Shown here piece by piece: positions 8,770-16,609 of a DNA stretch of 50,637 nucleotides. The position numbers and the translations under genes are program-made. This stretch comes from Silvibacterium sp. (GTDB lineage: Bacteria; Acidobacteriota; Terriglobia; Terriglobales; Acidobacteriaceae): the NCBI GenBank assembly GCA_019234945.1, contig JAFAKX010000067.1, positions 1 to 50,637 on the forward strand, written 5' to 3'. Below the pieces are notes generated by a model. It worked only from the letters and a program-made list of their open reading frames with translations, did not search any database and was not told where the DNA came from. The first letter of the stretch is position 1, and each line of letters starts with the position of its first letter.

Positions 8770-10182
8770 GTGAGAAGAAGCCGACACATTGTCCTGATGC
8801 TGCGACGCTTGCTGGTCCTCGGCGTAAGCACTGCTGTTTACGTTCGGGCTCAACAGGCTAGCCCGTTTCAGGGGAGCGTTCCGGCAGAGGAGCGCACGTC
8901 AACGCCCGTGAATCTGACGCTCGATGGTGCGATTCAGCGTGGCCTGAAGGCGAATTTAGGTTTGCTCGAGCGTGACTCGTACAGCAAAGAAGAGCGGGCC
9001 GAACGCCTTCGCGCCCTTTCCGCACTACTGCCTCAGGTCACCGGCTCATTCGATGAGAGTGTGGAGCAACTCAACTTGCAGGCATATGGCCTGAACGTAA
9101 AGACTCCTCCTGGCCTCGGCATTACCATCCCGACGATAACGGGCCCTTTTCAATACACGCAGGTCGGCGCGACCGTTTCGGCGAAGGTTTTCGACTGGCG
9201 TGCGCTCAAGAACCTGAGTTCCGCCAGGGCCACAGAAACTGCTGCACTGCTCTCGCTTCAGGATGCGCGGAACCTGGTCGTCCAGGCCGTAGCGAACGCC
9301 TATCTGCTGGTCATCGCAGACGCGTCTTTGCTCGAATCGATACGCGCGCAGGTGAACACCGCGGAAGCTCTGTACCAGCGCGCGGTTGACCAGGAAACTG
9401 GCGGAATCTCGCCAGAAATAGATAGGCTTCGCGCGGAGGTGGAATTAAAGACACAACAACAGCGGTTTCTTGCTCAGCAAAATCAATTTGAGAAAGACAA
9501 GCTGTCTCTAGGACGAGTTATAGGACTTCGCGCCGGTCAAGATTTCACCGTCAGTGATCGCCTATCCTTCACACCACCACCTCCACTTACTCAGGAGAAA
9601 GCGCTCGAGACAGCGCGAGAGCAGCGGCCGGATTATCAGAGCGCTCGTCGGCTGGTGCAGGCGGCTGAACAGACAGTTGCCGCGGCGCGCGCTGAGCGCT
9701 ATCCCACCCTTGATGTGAACGGATACTACGGGGATGGCGGTGCGGGGCTGACGAGTTCGCACTCCGTCTTTTCGGTCACTGCTGCGATCAACTTCAATAT
9801 TTTCGATGCCGGTCGCATCGGAGCGGACGTCCAGCAGGCAAGCGCAAAGCTAAAGCAGCGGTCGGATGAGCTTGCCAATCTGGCGGGGCAGATCGACACA
9901 CAAGTTCGGGAAGCTTTTCTCGACATCCAGACCGCCGCCGATCAGGTGAACGTGGCGCGGAGCAACGTGACGCTGGCCAATAAGACTCTCGAGCAGGCAA
10001 CAGATCGGTTTTCCACTGGTGTTGCCGACACGATCGAATTAGTGCAGGCGCAGGAGTCGGTTGCAAAAGCCAACGACGCTCTGATCTCCGCCCTTTACGC
10101 GCACAACATCGCCAAGGTCTCGCTCGCGCGGGTTCTCGGCCGGAGCGATCAGCAGCTTCAAGAATTCATCAAGGCGGGTTGA
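8770..10182 (+). CDS. TolC-family outer membrane efflux protein
   Basis: The protein begins with a signal peptide (LLVLGVSTAVYVRAQ) and then two TolC-type halves, each with a long coiled-coil helical region: LTLDGAIQRGLKANLGLLERDSYSKEERAERLRALSALLPQVTG in the first and ALETAREQRPDYQSARRLVQAAEQTVAAARAERYPTLDVNGYYG in the second. The last helices (LEQATDRFSTGVADTIELVQAQESVAKANDALISALYAHNIAKVSLARVLG) are characteristic. It would form the trimeric outer-membrane channel for the two genes that follow. GTG 8770 is the start, with AAGGAAAG just upstream. Only 1 bp separates its stop from the next ATG, so the three efflux genes form an operon. Confidence 0.93.
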   Translation: MRRSRHIVLMLRRLLVLGVSTAVYVRAQQASPFQGSVPAEERTSTPVNLTLDGAIQRGLKANLGLLERDSYSKEERAERLRALSALLPQVTGSFDESVEQLNLQAYGLNVKTPPGLGITIPTITGPFQYTQVGATVSAKVFDWRALKNLSSARATETAALLSLQDARNLVVQAVANAYLLVIADASLLESIRAQVNTAEALYQRAVDQETGGISPEIDRLRAEVELKTQQQRFLAQQNQFEKDKLSLGRVIGLRAGQDFTVSDRLSFTPPPPLTQEKALETAREQRPDYQSARRLVQAAEQTVAAARAERYPTLDVNGYYGDGGAGLTSSHSVFSVTAAINFNIFDAGRIGADVQQASAKLKQRSDELANLAGQIDTQVREAFLDIQTAADQVNVARSNVTLANKTLEQATDRFSTGVADTIELVQAQESVAKANDALISALYAHNIAKVSLARVLGRSDQQLQEFIKAG

Positions 10183-10183
10183 C

Positions 10184-11449
10184 ATGGCAACGATCGTTGA
10201 GCGGGAGACAATCGAAAACGCACGGAGCCTTCCTGGCGAGCTGCTCAAATCCAGGTTGGTGCAGGTGGCTCTAGGTATCAGCCTGTTGGGTCTACTCGCG
10301 AGCGGCTACGTTCTGTGGCGTTATTTCAGTTCCCATGAGTCGACTGATGACGCGCAAATCGATGGTCACGTAGTTGCAGTCAGCGCGCGTATACCTGGCC
10401 AAGTCGCGGAAGTGATGATCCAGGATCAGCAGATCGTCAAAGCAGGTGAAGTCCTCTTGAGAATCGACTCGCGAGACTACGAGGTTGCGGCAGCAAAAGC
10501 TGAGGCAGATCTTGCCGGGGCTGAGGCAACGGTGCGCGCCGCAGAAACCGACGTGCCAATCACGGCGACCAATGCCAGCAGCACGCTAACGACGGCCACA
10601 TCTTCGCGTGTGGACGCTGAAGCCGGTGTGAATGCCGCGAATCATCAACTCAGCATAGCGCAGGCACGTTTGGAAGCTGCACGAGCGCAGGCAAAAGCTG
10701 CTGAAGCCGACTATCAGAAAATCGACGACGATGCAGCCCGTTACTCTTTTCTCATATTAAGAAAGGAGATCTCGGAGCAACAATACGACCACATCGTTCA
10801 GTCTGCAGAGTCAGCAAAGGCAACTTCGGATGCCCGGAGCGCAGAGGTCACGGCGGCGCAGGAAAACGTGCGCGTTGCGCAATCGGCCATCCAACAGGCA
10901 AGGGCCAGGGTGACTCAGGCAGGGGCACAAATCCAGGCTGCGTCAACCGGCGGGCAACAGATATCTCTAAGCCAGTCGAGAGCGGACTTGGCGCACGCAA
11001 ATCTTCTCGAGCGAAGGGCACTGTTGAACCAGGCCAAACTGAATTTAAGCTATACGACCATCTGTGCGCCCGTGGGTGGAGTCGTCGGCAAGAAAACTGT
11101 CGAAGTCGGCCAGAACGTATCATCGGGTCAACAACTGATGGCGATCGTGCCGGTCGACGAAATCTGGGTCACGGCTAATTTCAAAGAGACGCAGCTCAAG
11201 CGGATGAGGCCTGGCCAGAGGGCGACGATTGCTGTCGACGCGTATGGCCGGGAACTCACAGGCCGCCTGACAGCAATCGGTGGCGCCAGCGGCGCGCGGT
11301 TCAGTCTCTTGCCTCCAGAAAACGCTACAGGGAATTACGTCAAAGTCGTGCAACGCATCCCGATCCGCATCGACCTGGATTCCGGACAGGACCTTGACCA
11401 CCGCCTTAGGCCCGGCATGTCGGTGCGGGCAAAAGTGTACTTGCGCTGA
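10184..11449 (+). CDS. HlyD/EmrA-type membrane fusion protein
   Basis: One N-terminal membrane anchor (about residues 24-45, VALGISLLGLLASGYVLWRYF) precedes STDDAQIDGHVVAVSARIPGQVAEVMIQDQQIVKAGEVLLRIDSRDYEVA, the lipoyl/biotinyl half-motif shared by EmrA and HlyD proteins. A long Ala/Gln/Glu-rich coiled coil follows (about 80-260), then the second half-motif LNLSYTTICAPVGGVVGKKTVEVGQNVSSGQQLMAIVP and the C-terminal beta domain. It would bridge the inner-membrane transporter encoded next and the TolC channel encoded before. The length (421 aa) is normal. The substrate is unknown, as drugs, fatty acids and siderophore-like compounds all use such systems. Confidence 0.94.
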   Translation: MATIVERETIENARSLPGELLKSRLVQVALGISLLGLLASGYVLWRYFSSHESTDDAQIDGHVVAVSARIPGQVAEVMIQDQQIVKAGEVLLRIDSRDYEVAAAKAEADLAGAEATVRAAETDVPITATNASSTLTTATSSRVDAEAGVNAANHQLSIAQARLEAARAQAKAAEADYQKIDDDAARYSFLILRKEISEQQYDHIVQSAESAKATSDARSAEVTAAQENVRVAQSAIQQARARVTQAGAQIQAASTGGQQISLSQSRADLAHANLLERRALLNQAKLNLSYTTICAPVGGVVGKKTVEVGQNVSSGQQLMAIVPVDEIWVTANFKETQLKRMRPGQRATIAVDAYGRELTGRLTAIGGASGARFSLLPPENATGNYVKVVQRIPIRIDLDSGQDLDHRLRPGMSVRAKVYLR

Positions 11450-11459
11450 GCCAGACCAT

Positions 11460-13058
11460 ATGCCGAACCATGCAGATTTCTTACGGTGGCAGCCCCGCCA
11501 CAATAAGTGGTTGATCGCAGTGACAGTTTCGTTGGCAACCTTCATGGAAAACCTCGATTACAGCATCGCCAACGTAGCGCTGCCACATATCACAGGCGGA
11601 CTCTCCGCAGGCCTGGATGAAGGTACCTGGATACTCACCTCTTACTTCATTTCCAACGCAGTGATGATGCCCATCTCGGCGTGGATGGCCTTGCGCATGG
11701 GGCGGAAACGGTTTTATATGGCCTGCGTAGTCGTGTTCGGCATTAGTTCTCTACTTTGCGGGCTTGCGCCAAGCCTTGGGCTGCTGATTTTCTTTCGCGT
11801 GTTGCAAGGGGCGGGCGGCGGAGGACTGGTTCCTAGTGAACAGGCGATTCTCGCGGATACATTTCCACCTAAGAAATTGGGGATGGCCTTCGCGATCTAT
11901 GGCCTGACGATCGTGATGGCTTCAGCGATTGGTCCCACGATTGGCGGTTACATTACAGATAACTTCGGCTGGCGGTGGATCTTTTTTATCAATGTGCCGG
12001 TCGTCATTCTTTCTTTGGTTCTGACTTCGCGGCTGGTAGAGGATCCTCCCTATTTGTCCGAGGAACGCAAAAAAGTACGCGGCGTTGACTATCTTGGACT
12101 GGCCTTAATCTGCCTGGGACTCGGCTGCCTGCAGGTCGTGCTCGACAAGGGGCAGCGTGAAAACTGGTTCTCATCCGACTTCATCGTTTGTTTCGCAATC
12201 CTGTCCGCCGTCGGAATCCTGGGTGCGCTGTTCTGGGAATACCTGCACCCGTACCCGATCATCGATATCAGGCTTTTTCAGAATCGCACTTTTACCATTT
12301 CCTTCATCATGATGTTCATGGCCGGGTTTGCGCTCTATGGCACCACAGTGCTGATGCCACAACTAGCGCAAACGCTCTTAAGTTACCCGGCGCAAACCGC
12401 TGGGTTGATGCTCGCTCCGAGTGGGCTCACAACAATGCTGATCATGCCTATCGCCGGCTTGCTTGTTTCGCGGCGAGATCCGCGTTTGCTGGCCGCCTTT
12501 GGATTTTTCGTCACGACGCTGGCGCTCTTGCAATTGACAACCATGAGCTTGGACATGGACTTTTGGACCGCAGTGAAACTACGGATGTTTCAAGCGGCCG
12601 GTATTGCATGGCTATTTGTTCCCATCGGCACCATGGCCCATTCCGATCTTCCGGGGTCCAAGAATAATGGCATTGCGGGTCTGAGTAACCTGGCGCGAAA
12701 CGTCGGTGGAAGTGTAGGGATCTCTGTTGTCACAACACTGCTTGCGCGACGCTCTCAGTACCATCAAAATGTACTGGTCGCACATGCCTCTGATTATGAC
12801 GCCGCCTTCCAGCATGTCTCCAAAGGGGTGGCTGACGCTCTCAGCTCGGCCGGAACAGATTCGGTCAGCGCAGTTTCCCAAGCGTATCAAGAGACCTATC
12901 TGGCTATTCAAAGACAGGCTTCGATCCTCTCGTATATTGATGTGGCTTGGCTCTTCGCCATCTGCGTAGGGCTGATGGTTCCATTGGCATTTCTGATAAA
13001 GCGTCCGAAAGGCGGACACGCGCGAGGGCGTGGCCTCCGGCACCAAACAGACCAATAG
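11460..13058 (+). CDS. DHA2-family (EmrB/QacA-type) MFS drug exporter
   Basis: The ORF track starts inside the previous gene. The true start is the ATG at 11460, 10 bp after the HlyD stop, giving MPNHADFLRW and 532 residues. The first membrane helix carries ATFMENLDYSIANVALPHI, the DHA2 signature (usually LDxTIVNVALP). The motif-A loop region is MALRMGRKRFYMACVVVF and motif C is ASAIGPTIGGYITDNFGWRWIFFINVP. About 14 hydrophobic segments are visible, as expected for EmrB/QacA. It would drive proton-coupled export through the HlyD and TolC partners. No regulator gene of the usual TetR or MarR kind lies beside the operon; the frameshifted kinase is the nearest upstream gene. Confidence 0.95.
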   Translation: MPNHADFLRWQPRHNKWLIAVTVSLATFMENLDYSIANVALPHITGGLSAGLDEGTWILTSYFISNAVMMPISAWMALRMGRKRFYMACVVVFGISSLLCGLAPSLGLLIFFRVLQGAGGGGLVPSEQAILADTFPPKKLGMAFAIYGLTIVMASAIGPTIGGYITDNFGWRWIFFINVPVVILSLVLTSRLVEDPPYLSEERKKVRGVDYLGLALICLGLGCLQVVLDKGQRENWFSSDFIVCFAILSAVGILGALFWEYLHPYPIIDIRLFQNRTFTISFIMMFMAGFALYGTTVLMPQLAQTLLSYPAQTAGLMLAPSGLTTMLIMPIAGLLVSRRDPRLLAAFGFFVTTLALLQLTTMSLDMDFWTAVKLRMFQAAGIAWLFVPIGTMAHSDLPGSKNNGIAGLSNLARNVGGSVGISVVTTLLARRSQYHQNVLVAHASDYDAAFQHVSKGVADALSSAGTDSVSAVSQAYQETYLAIQRQASILSYIDVAWLFAICVGLMVPLAFLIKRPKGGHARGRGLRHQTDQ

Positions 13059-13094
13059 ATAATTTCTCGATGCAACCTAAAAAGGAGAACTCTT

Positions 13095-13280
13095 GTGAGC
13101 GGTTCCAATCACCATCAAGTTGAATTCCCTTTGACCCTCAAAGCCGAACAACACTATGCCGCTGATCGGTCCAGTCAGGATGTGCAGCAACGCGAAGGCT
13201 CAGTTTCAATCTCGCCTCAGGAGGCCTTTCAAGAATTCGTGGAAGATCACTCAGAATTGCTGCGGAGGCTGGCGCTGTGA
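13095..13280 (+). CDS. Small ORF upstream of doc, candidate antitoxin
   Basis: This 61-residue ORF has a strong ribosome site (AAAAAGGAGAAC) 6 nt before its GTG start. Its stop overlaps the GTG of the Doc gene (GTGA), so the two are translationally coupled exactly as Phd and Doc usually are. The sequence is polar and acidic (HHQVEFPLTLKAEQHYAADRSSQDVQQREG, then SISPQEAFQEFVEDHSELLRRLAL). I cannot see the N-terminal Phd/YefM DNA-binding fold. The C-terminal helix could be the toxin-neutralising segment. Antitoxin function is inferred from position only. Confidence 0.6.
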   Translation: MSGSNHHQVEFPLTLKAEQHYAADRSSQDVQQREGSVSISPQEAFQEFVEDHSELLRRLAL

Positions 13281-13660
13281 ACAAGTACCTGATGACCGAC
13301 GACGTTCTGCGATTTCACGAAGCCCTGGTTGCGAGGTTTGGTGGCAAAAGCGGGGTCCGCGACCGAGGCCTTCTGGAATCTGCCATTGCTCGTCCGCAAA
13401 GCGGTTACTACAGCGACGTGATTGAGGAAGCAGCAGCATTCTGGGAGAGCCTGTCACAGAATCATCCGTTTCTCGATGGAAATAAACGTACCGCAGTAGC
13501 GGCGACGGCGGTCTTCTTGCGTATCAATGGTTTCGGCTATAAGCTGCGGGTCACCGATGCCGAGGCTTATGCATGGATGTGGGAGCGCTACGAGACTGGA
13601 ACAATGCAGAAAGAGCACATTGAATCTTGGATACGCCGGCATACCTATCAGGAGCAATAG
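13277..13660 (+). CDS. doc: Doc-family toxin (Fic superfamily)
   Basis: At 127 aa it matches the length of Doc (death on curing). The catalytic motif is intact: NHPFLDGNKRTAVAATAVFLRINGF, the Doc version (HxFxDGNKR) of the Fic motif. The conserved N-terminal stretch MTDDVLRFHEALVARFGGKSGVRDRGLLESAIARPQSGYY is also typical. Doc toxins phosphorylate elongation factor EF-Tu and stop translation. The upstream small ORF, overlapping by 4 bp, is the presumed antitoxin. The pair follows the efflux operon at a short distance but has its own ribosome site. Chromosomal Doc modules are common and mobile; nothing else here proves transfer. Confidence 0.92.
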   Translation: MNKYLMTDDVLRFHEALVARFGGKSGVRDRGLLESAIARPQSGYYSDVIEEAAAFWESLSQNHPFLDGNKRTAVAATAVFLRINGFGYKLRVTDAEAYAWMWERYETGTMQKEHIESWIRRHTYQEQ

Positions 13661-13951
13661 AGAATGATAGGCGCCTCACGCCGCTCCGCAGCGGATTGAA
13701 AGGCCCCGACTAGCCTGGCTCTAACAGTACTCCCACAGGGTCCCCAAAAGGGAGCTTTAGGTCACTACTGCCTTCGCCCGATACCTCTGCCTGACGGTTT
13801 TGAAGACCCGCTCGTGTTGCTTCACGTTCGCAACAGAGTTTGGGACGTCCTACGCAATGACCGCATCCCGACTGGGTCCGCGAATCAATTAAGAGCTGCT
13901 GTGAGTGACTGGAGCGTCCATTTACGCCTTAGTGAGTGAGGAGAATTTAAG
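13661..13951 (+). other. Intergenic region without a recognised gene
   Basis: I see no ORF of convincing composition, no RNA gene and no clear terminator in these 291 bases. The final 15 bases hold the ribosome site (GAGGAG) of the next gene, and the region must carry its promoter. Confidence 0.5.
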
Positions 13952-14440
13952 ATGGCTACACAGATCCTTCAGATCGTACCGATACATCCGCAGACAGCTC
14001 TTTCTCGTGAAACTCGAATTGCTCAAAAGGTTATTGACCTTGCTACAAGGGAGCGATCAGAATTCGTCAACATAACGGACCGCGTTAATGAAGTCGTGCG
14101 TCACAGCGGTGTGTCCACTGGATTAGTACACGTTCAGTCACTGCATACGACCGCCGGTGTTTTTGTCTGTGAGTGGCAGGACGCGCTAATCAAGGATGCA
14201 AAGGCATTTCTCAGTCAGCTTGTTAGTCGCGACGGCTATTGGCGCCACAACGACCCTCAGTACTCAGATTGCGAACGAAAGAACGCAGATTCACACATTC
14301 GAAGCCTCCTGACAGGTCAAAGCCTGAGTCTGCAGATACGCGATTCGAGAGTTCTGCTCGGAACTTGGCAGAACATTGTGGCGGCCGAGTTTGATGGGCC
14401 TCGTACACGTTCATTCTCCATTCAGATATTTGGGATTTAA
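13952..14440 (+). CDS. YjbQ/UPF0047-family protein
   Basis: The family core is clear: LVHVQSLHTTAGVFVCEWQD, then the metal-binding HND and SDCERKNADSHIRSLLTGQSLSLQI, then LGTWQNIVAAEFDGPRTRSFSIQIFG. The conserved His of HTTAG and of NADSH line the putative active site of this trimeric enzyme family. E. coli YjbQ has a weak thiamine-phosphate synthase activity, but the physiological role is not settled. The start ATG has GAGGAG 9 nt upstream. At 162 aa it is about 20 residues longer than the family norm, because of an N-terminal extension. The prenyl synthase gene follows 33 bp later, so co-transcription is likely. Confidence 0.9.
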   Translation: MATQILQIVPIHPQTALSRETRIAQKVIDLATRERSEFVNITDRVNEVVRHSGVSTGLVHVQSLHTTAGVFVCEWQDALIKDAKAFLSQLVSRDGYWRHNDPQYSDCERKNADSHIRSLLTGQSLSLQIRDSRVLLGTWQNIVAAEFDGPRTRSFSIQIFGI

Positions 14441-14473
14441 CTTTCCGGCAGTTTTCCGTCGAGGATTGCAGCA

Positions 14474-15445
14474 ATGCACACAAAAATATCTACCAAAACA
14501 AATCACGTATTATTACCCGGATGTCTGCAGGACGTCCTGACTTTCGCAGAGGTTTGGCAGAGATTTGAGGATCTCCTGAATCGTACGATTCCAGACCTCG
14601 GTCCACGGGCGACATTGCTGACCCGTGCCCAACGCCACATCATCAATGCCGGGGGCAAGCGATTGCGTCCTAGCTTACTTCTCCTTGTCTTCAACACCTG
14701 CTCAGTAGACAAGGCTGGATTAGAGCTGGCACTGCTGGCAGCATGCTCGCTAGAGCTGTTTCATACTGCTTCTTTGGTTCATGACGACTTACCGTGCTTT
14801 GATAACGCTGATATGCGCAGGGGCTTGCCAACGCTTCATCGTAAATTTGGGGAACCGATCGCAGTCCTGGCGGGCGATGCACTTATCGTTCGAGCGCTGC
14901 AGCTGATAGCTTCCAGTCCGCCATCACATGCGCACGAGGCAATGGAGATCGTCAAACTTCTGGGCGATGCGGTTGCCGGAGAGGATGGCGTTATCGCCGG
15001 TCAGGCGATGGAAGAGCAACTCGAACTGATCCCTCCGGATCAATCCGCGGCCGAATCGCTCACCCGCTACCATTATCGGAAAACAGCCGCCTTATTTCGT
15101 GCTGCCTGCACGGCGGGCGCGATTGCTGCACGTGTGCCTAACGCGCAAGCCTGGGCTTCGCTTGGTGGCTACATCGGAAAGTATTACCAACTGGCAGATG
15201 ACCTTATCGACTGCTATGCCAACCCTGCACAAATCGGTAAGCCGGTTCATCAGGACGTAGACCGTTTGAATATGGTTACCGAAGTTGGCGCGGACATGGT
15301 GCGCAGCCTGATGGAACGAGCTCTCAGACAGGCACGAGAGACGATCATCGCGCTCGCAGATTCTCCCGACGAGCTGTTGTCGTGGGTGGACCGGTTAGTT
15401 GCATCGGTAGAGTCAGCTCTGCCTGAGAGTCTGATCGCAAACTGA
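14474..15445 (+). CDS. Polyprenyl diphosphate synthase (FPP/GGPP synthase type)
   Basis: Both aspartate-rich motifs of trans-prenyltransferases are present: the first as HDDLPCFDNADMRRGLPTLHRKFGE (DDx4D form) and the second as YYQLADDLIDCY. The substrate-binding GGKRLRPSLLLLVF also fits. The enzyme condenses isopentenyl diphosphate with an allylic diphosphate to make C15-C20 prenyl diphosphates. The 4th and 5th residues before the first motif (LFHTASLVHDD, H and T) do not allow a firm call on chain length. The 20-residue N-terminus before the family start is extra. Cytoplasmic. No carotenoid or quinone genes are adjacent, so the pathway is open. Confidence 0.9.
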   Translation: MHTKISTKTNHVLLPGCLQDVLTFAEVWQRFEDLLNRTIPDLGPRATLLTRAQRHIINAGGKRLRPSLLLLVFNTCSVDKAGLELALLAACSLELFHTASLVHDDLPCFDNADMRRGLPTLHRKFGEPIAVLAGDALIVRALQLIASSPPSHAHEAMEIVKLLGDAVAGEDGVIAGQAMEEQLELIPPDQSAAESLTRYHYRKTAALFRAACTAGAIAARVPNAQAWASLGGYIGKYYQLADDLIDCYANPAQIGKPVHQDVDRLNMVTEVGADMVRSLMERALRQARETIIALADSPDELLSWVDRLVASVESALPESLIAN

Positions 15446-15571
15446 AGGGCGCCTGGTGAGCGATTGCGAACTCATCTTATCGCTCATCCGATCCTGCTCA
15501 TGTACAAATCAATTCCTGTTATCGAATCAGTGAAATTCCATTTTGAAATTACGCGTAGGTCCCTTGTTTTG

Positions 15572-15647
15572 TGGAGCACCGGGCGGGGATTGAACCCGCG
15601 AATACTGGTTTTGCAGACCAGCGCGTTAGCCACTTCGCCACCGGTGC
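15572..15647 (-). tRNA. tRNA-Cys (GCA), first copy
   Basis: On the minus strand a full cloverleaf folds: acceptor GCACCGG/CCGGTGC, anticodon stem CTGGT/ACCAG with loop CTGCAAA (anticodon GCA), T arm GCGGG-TTCAATC-CCCGC, discriminator T73 as required for cysteine, and an encoded CCA. It lies 47 nt downstream of the peroxiredoxin stop on the same strand, with no obvious promoter between, so it may be part of that transcript. It differs through most of its length from the second tRNA-Cys at 22838. Confidence 0.96.
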
Positions 15648-15653
15648 TCACGG

Positions 15654-15677
15654 CCCGCCACAAAATCGTGCGGCGGG
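15654..15677 (-). repeat. Hairpin between peroxiredoxin and tRNA-Cys
   Basis: Minus strand CCCGCC...GGCGGG, a 6-bp GC stem with a 12-nt interior. It is not followed by a U-tract, so it is not a good intrinsic terminator; it may be a processing or stabilising stem between the mRNA and the tRNA. Short and uncertain. Confidence 0.35.
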
Positions 15678-15694
15678 ATCATGCGAAAACGTTG

Positions 15695-16351
15695 TTACTG
15701 CGGCTGCGCGGTGGTGCGCAGGTAGGGCTTCACTGTCTTGTAGCCAGGGAAGATTTTATCCGCTTCTTCGTTTGAGACCGCGCCGGTGATGATGACGTCT
15801 TCGCCCTGCTTCCAATCTGCCGGAGTCGCGACGCGATGCTTCGCTGTGAGCTGAATCGAATCAAGCACGCGGAGAATCTCGTCGAAGTTGCGACCCGTGG
15901 TCATGGGATAGGTCAGCGTCAACTTGATACGCTTGTCAGGGCCGACGACAAAGACGGCGCGCGCGGTTGCGTTGTTGGCCGGAGTACGACCTTCGCATGA
16001 ATCGCCCGCATCCGCTGGCAGCATATCGTAGAGCTTGGCAATTGTCAGTTCGGGGTCGCCGATAAGGGGGTACTTCACGGCGTGACCAGTGACTTCCTCG
16101 ATGTCCTTTGCCCACTTGCCATGATCGGACACCGGGTCGACGCTGAGGCCGATCACTTTGGCGCCCCGAGCCGCAAACTGATCCTCGAGTGCGGCGACGG
16201 CGCCGAGTTCGGTTGTGCAGACGGGAGTAAAGTCCTTGGGGTGAGAGAACAGAACAGCCCAGTTATCGCCGATCCACTCGTGGAAACGGATGGTGCCCTG
16301 CGTGGTTTCGGCAGTGAAATCTGGTGCGATATCGTTGATCCGAAGTGACAT
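15695..16351 (-). CDS. 1-Cys (Prx6-type) peroxiredoxin
   Basis: The peroxidatic cysteine lies in HPKDFTPVCTTELGAVAAL, the Prx6 form of the PxxxT/SxxC motif, and the C-terminal domain ends in DWKQGEDVIITGAVSNEEADKIFPGYKTVKPYLR as in this class. It reduces hydrogen peroxide and alkyl hydroperoxides in the cytoplasm. I chose the ATG at 16351 (MSLRIN) over the track TTG at 16369; GAGAGG lies 12 nt upstream. The 5' leader region holds a polycysteine ORF and a terminator hairpin (see those entries), so expression is probably set by transcription attenuation. The downstream tRNA-Cys gene is on the same strand. A decayed copy of the C-terminus of a related peroxiredoxin is at 5537-5675. Confidence 0.95.
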   Translation of the reverse strand: MSLRINDIAPDFTAETTQGTIRFHEWIGDNWAVLFSHPKDFTPVCTTELGAVAALEDQFAARGAKVIGLSVDPVSDHGKWAKDIEEVTGHAVKYPLIGDPELTIAKLYDMLPADAGDSCEGRTPANNATARAVFVVGPDKRIKLTLTYPMTTGRNFDEILRVLDSIQLTAKHRVATPADWKQGEDVIITGAVSNEEADKIFPGYKTVKPYLRTTAQPQ

Positions 16352-16395
16352 TTCGATTTTGCCTCTCAAATTTTCGGTGATCTTACGTGGATACT

Positions 16396-16431
16396 AAAAA
16401 CCCACCCGGCATTCTAGCAGCGGGTGGGTTT
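16396..16431 (-). terminator. Intrinsic terminator in the peroxiredoxin leader (attenuator)
   Basis: Minus strand: AAACCCACCCG, a 12-nt loop, CGGGTGGGTTT, then two more T. That is a perfect 11-bp GC-rich stem followed by a five-T tract, the canonical form. It sits between the polycysteine leader ORF (stop at 16463) and the peroxiredoxin ATG (16351), which is where a transcription attenuator would be. Its 5' arm segment CACCCGC is complementary to GCGGGTG inside the leader ORF (16472-16478), giving a 7-bp candidate antiterminator. Function is inferred. Confidence 0.8.
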
Positions 16432-16462
16432 GAGAATTTCGAAGCTTGTCAGTTCGATTCGC

Positions 16463-16537
16463 TCATACACACACCCGCACGGGGCAGCAGCGACAGCAGC
16501 AGCACAGACACATGCAGGTTGGAGCGATCCTGGTCAT
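16463..16537 (-). CDS. Polycysteine leader peptide (24 aa) of the peroxiredoxin transcript
   Basis: The ORF is too short for the supplied track. It reads MTRIAPTCMCLCCCC followed by RCCPVRVCV and TGA: nine cysteines in 24 residues, mixing TGC and TGT codons. The stop is 31 nt upstream of the terminator hairpin. A leader rich in one amino acid ahead of a terminator is the textbook arrangement for ribosome-mediated attenuation, and polycysteine leader ORFs acting this way are known in mycobacteria. A ribosome halted in the cysteine run would leave GCGGGTG free to pair with the terminator 5' arm, whereas one reaching the stop would cover it. There is no good Shine-Dalgarno site; a weak promoter-like TTGTGA/TTTACA pair ends 4 nt before the ATG, so the ORF may be leaderless. 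No family match was tested. Confidence 0.75.
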   Translation of the reverse strand: MTRIAPTCMCLCCCCRCCPVRVCV

Positions 16538-16609
16538 AAGGTGTAAACGGCGGAGGGACTCCGCTTCACAACAGTGAGAATATGCCTTGAGGAAGGTGGT
16601 GTCAATCGG

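Noticed and set aside
15572-15650. A tRNA starting at 15649 with C as discriminator base
   Set aside because: Shifting the acceptor by two bases gives a perfect 7-bp stem, T73 and encoded CCA, so the normal tRNA-Cys reading is right and nothing is aberrant.
15464-15789. Plus-strand ORFs containing EHRAGIEPANTGFAD
   Set aside because: This peptide is the common false translation of the antisense strand of a tRNA gene; the tRNA-Cys folds perfectly here.
16574-16609. Upstream GTG start for PhzF
   Set aside because: The 12 added residues do not belong to the family; the ATG at 16610 gives the normal N-terminus.
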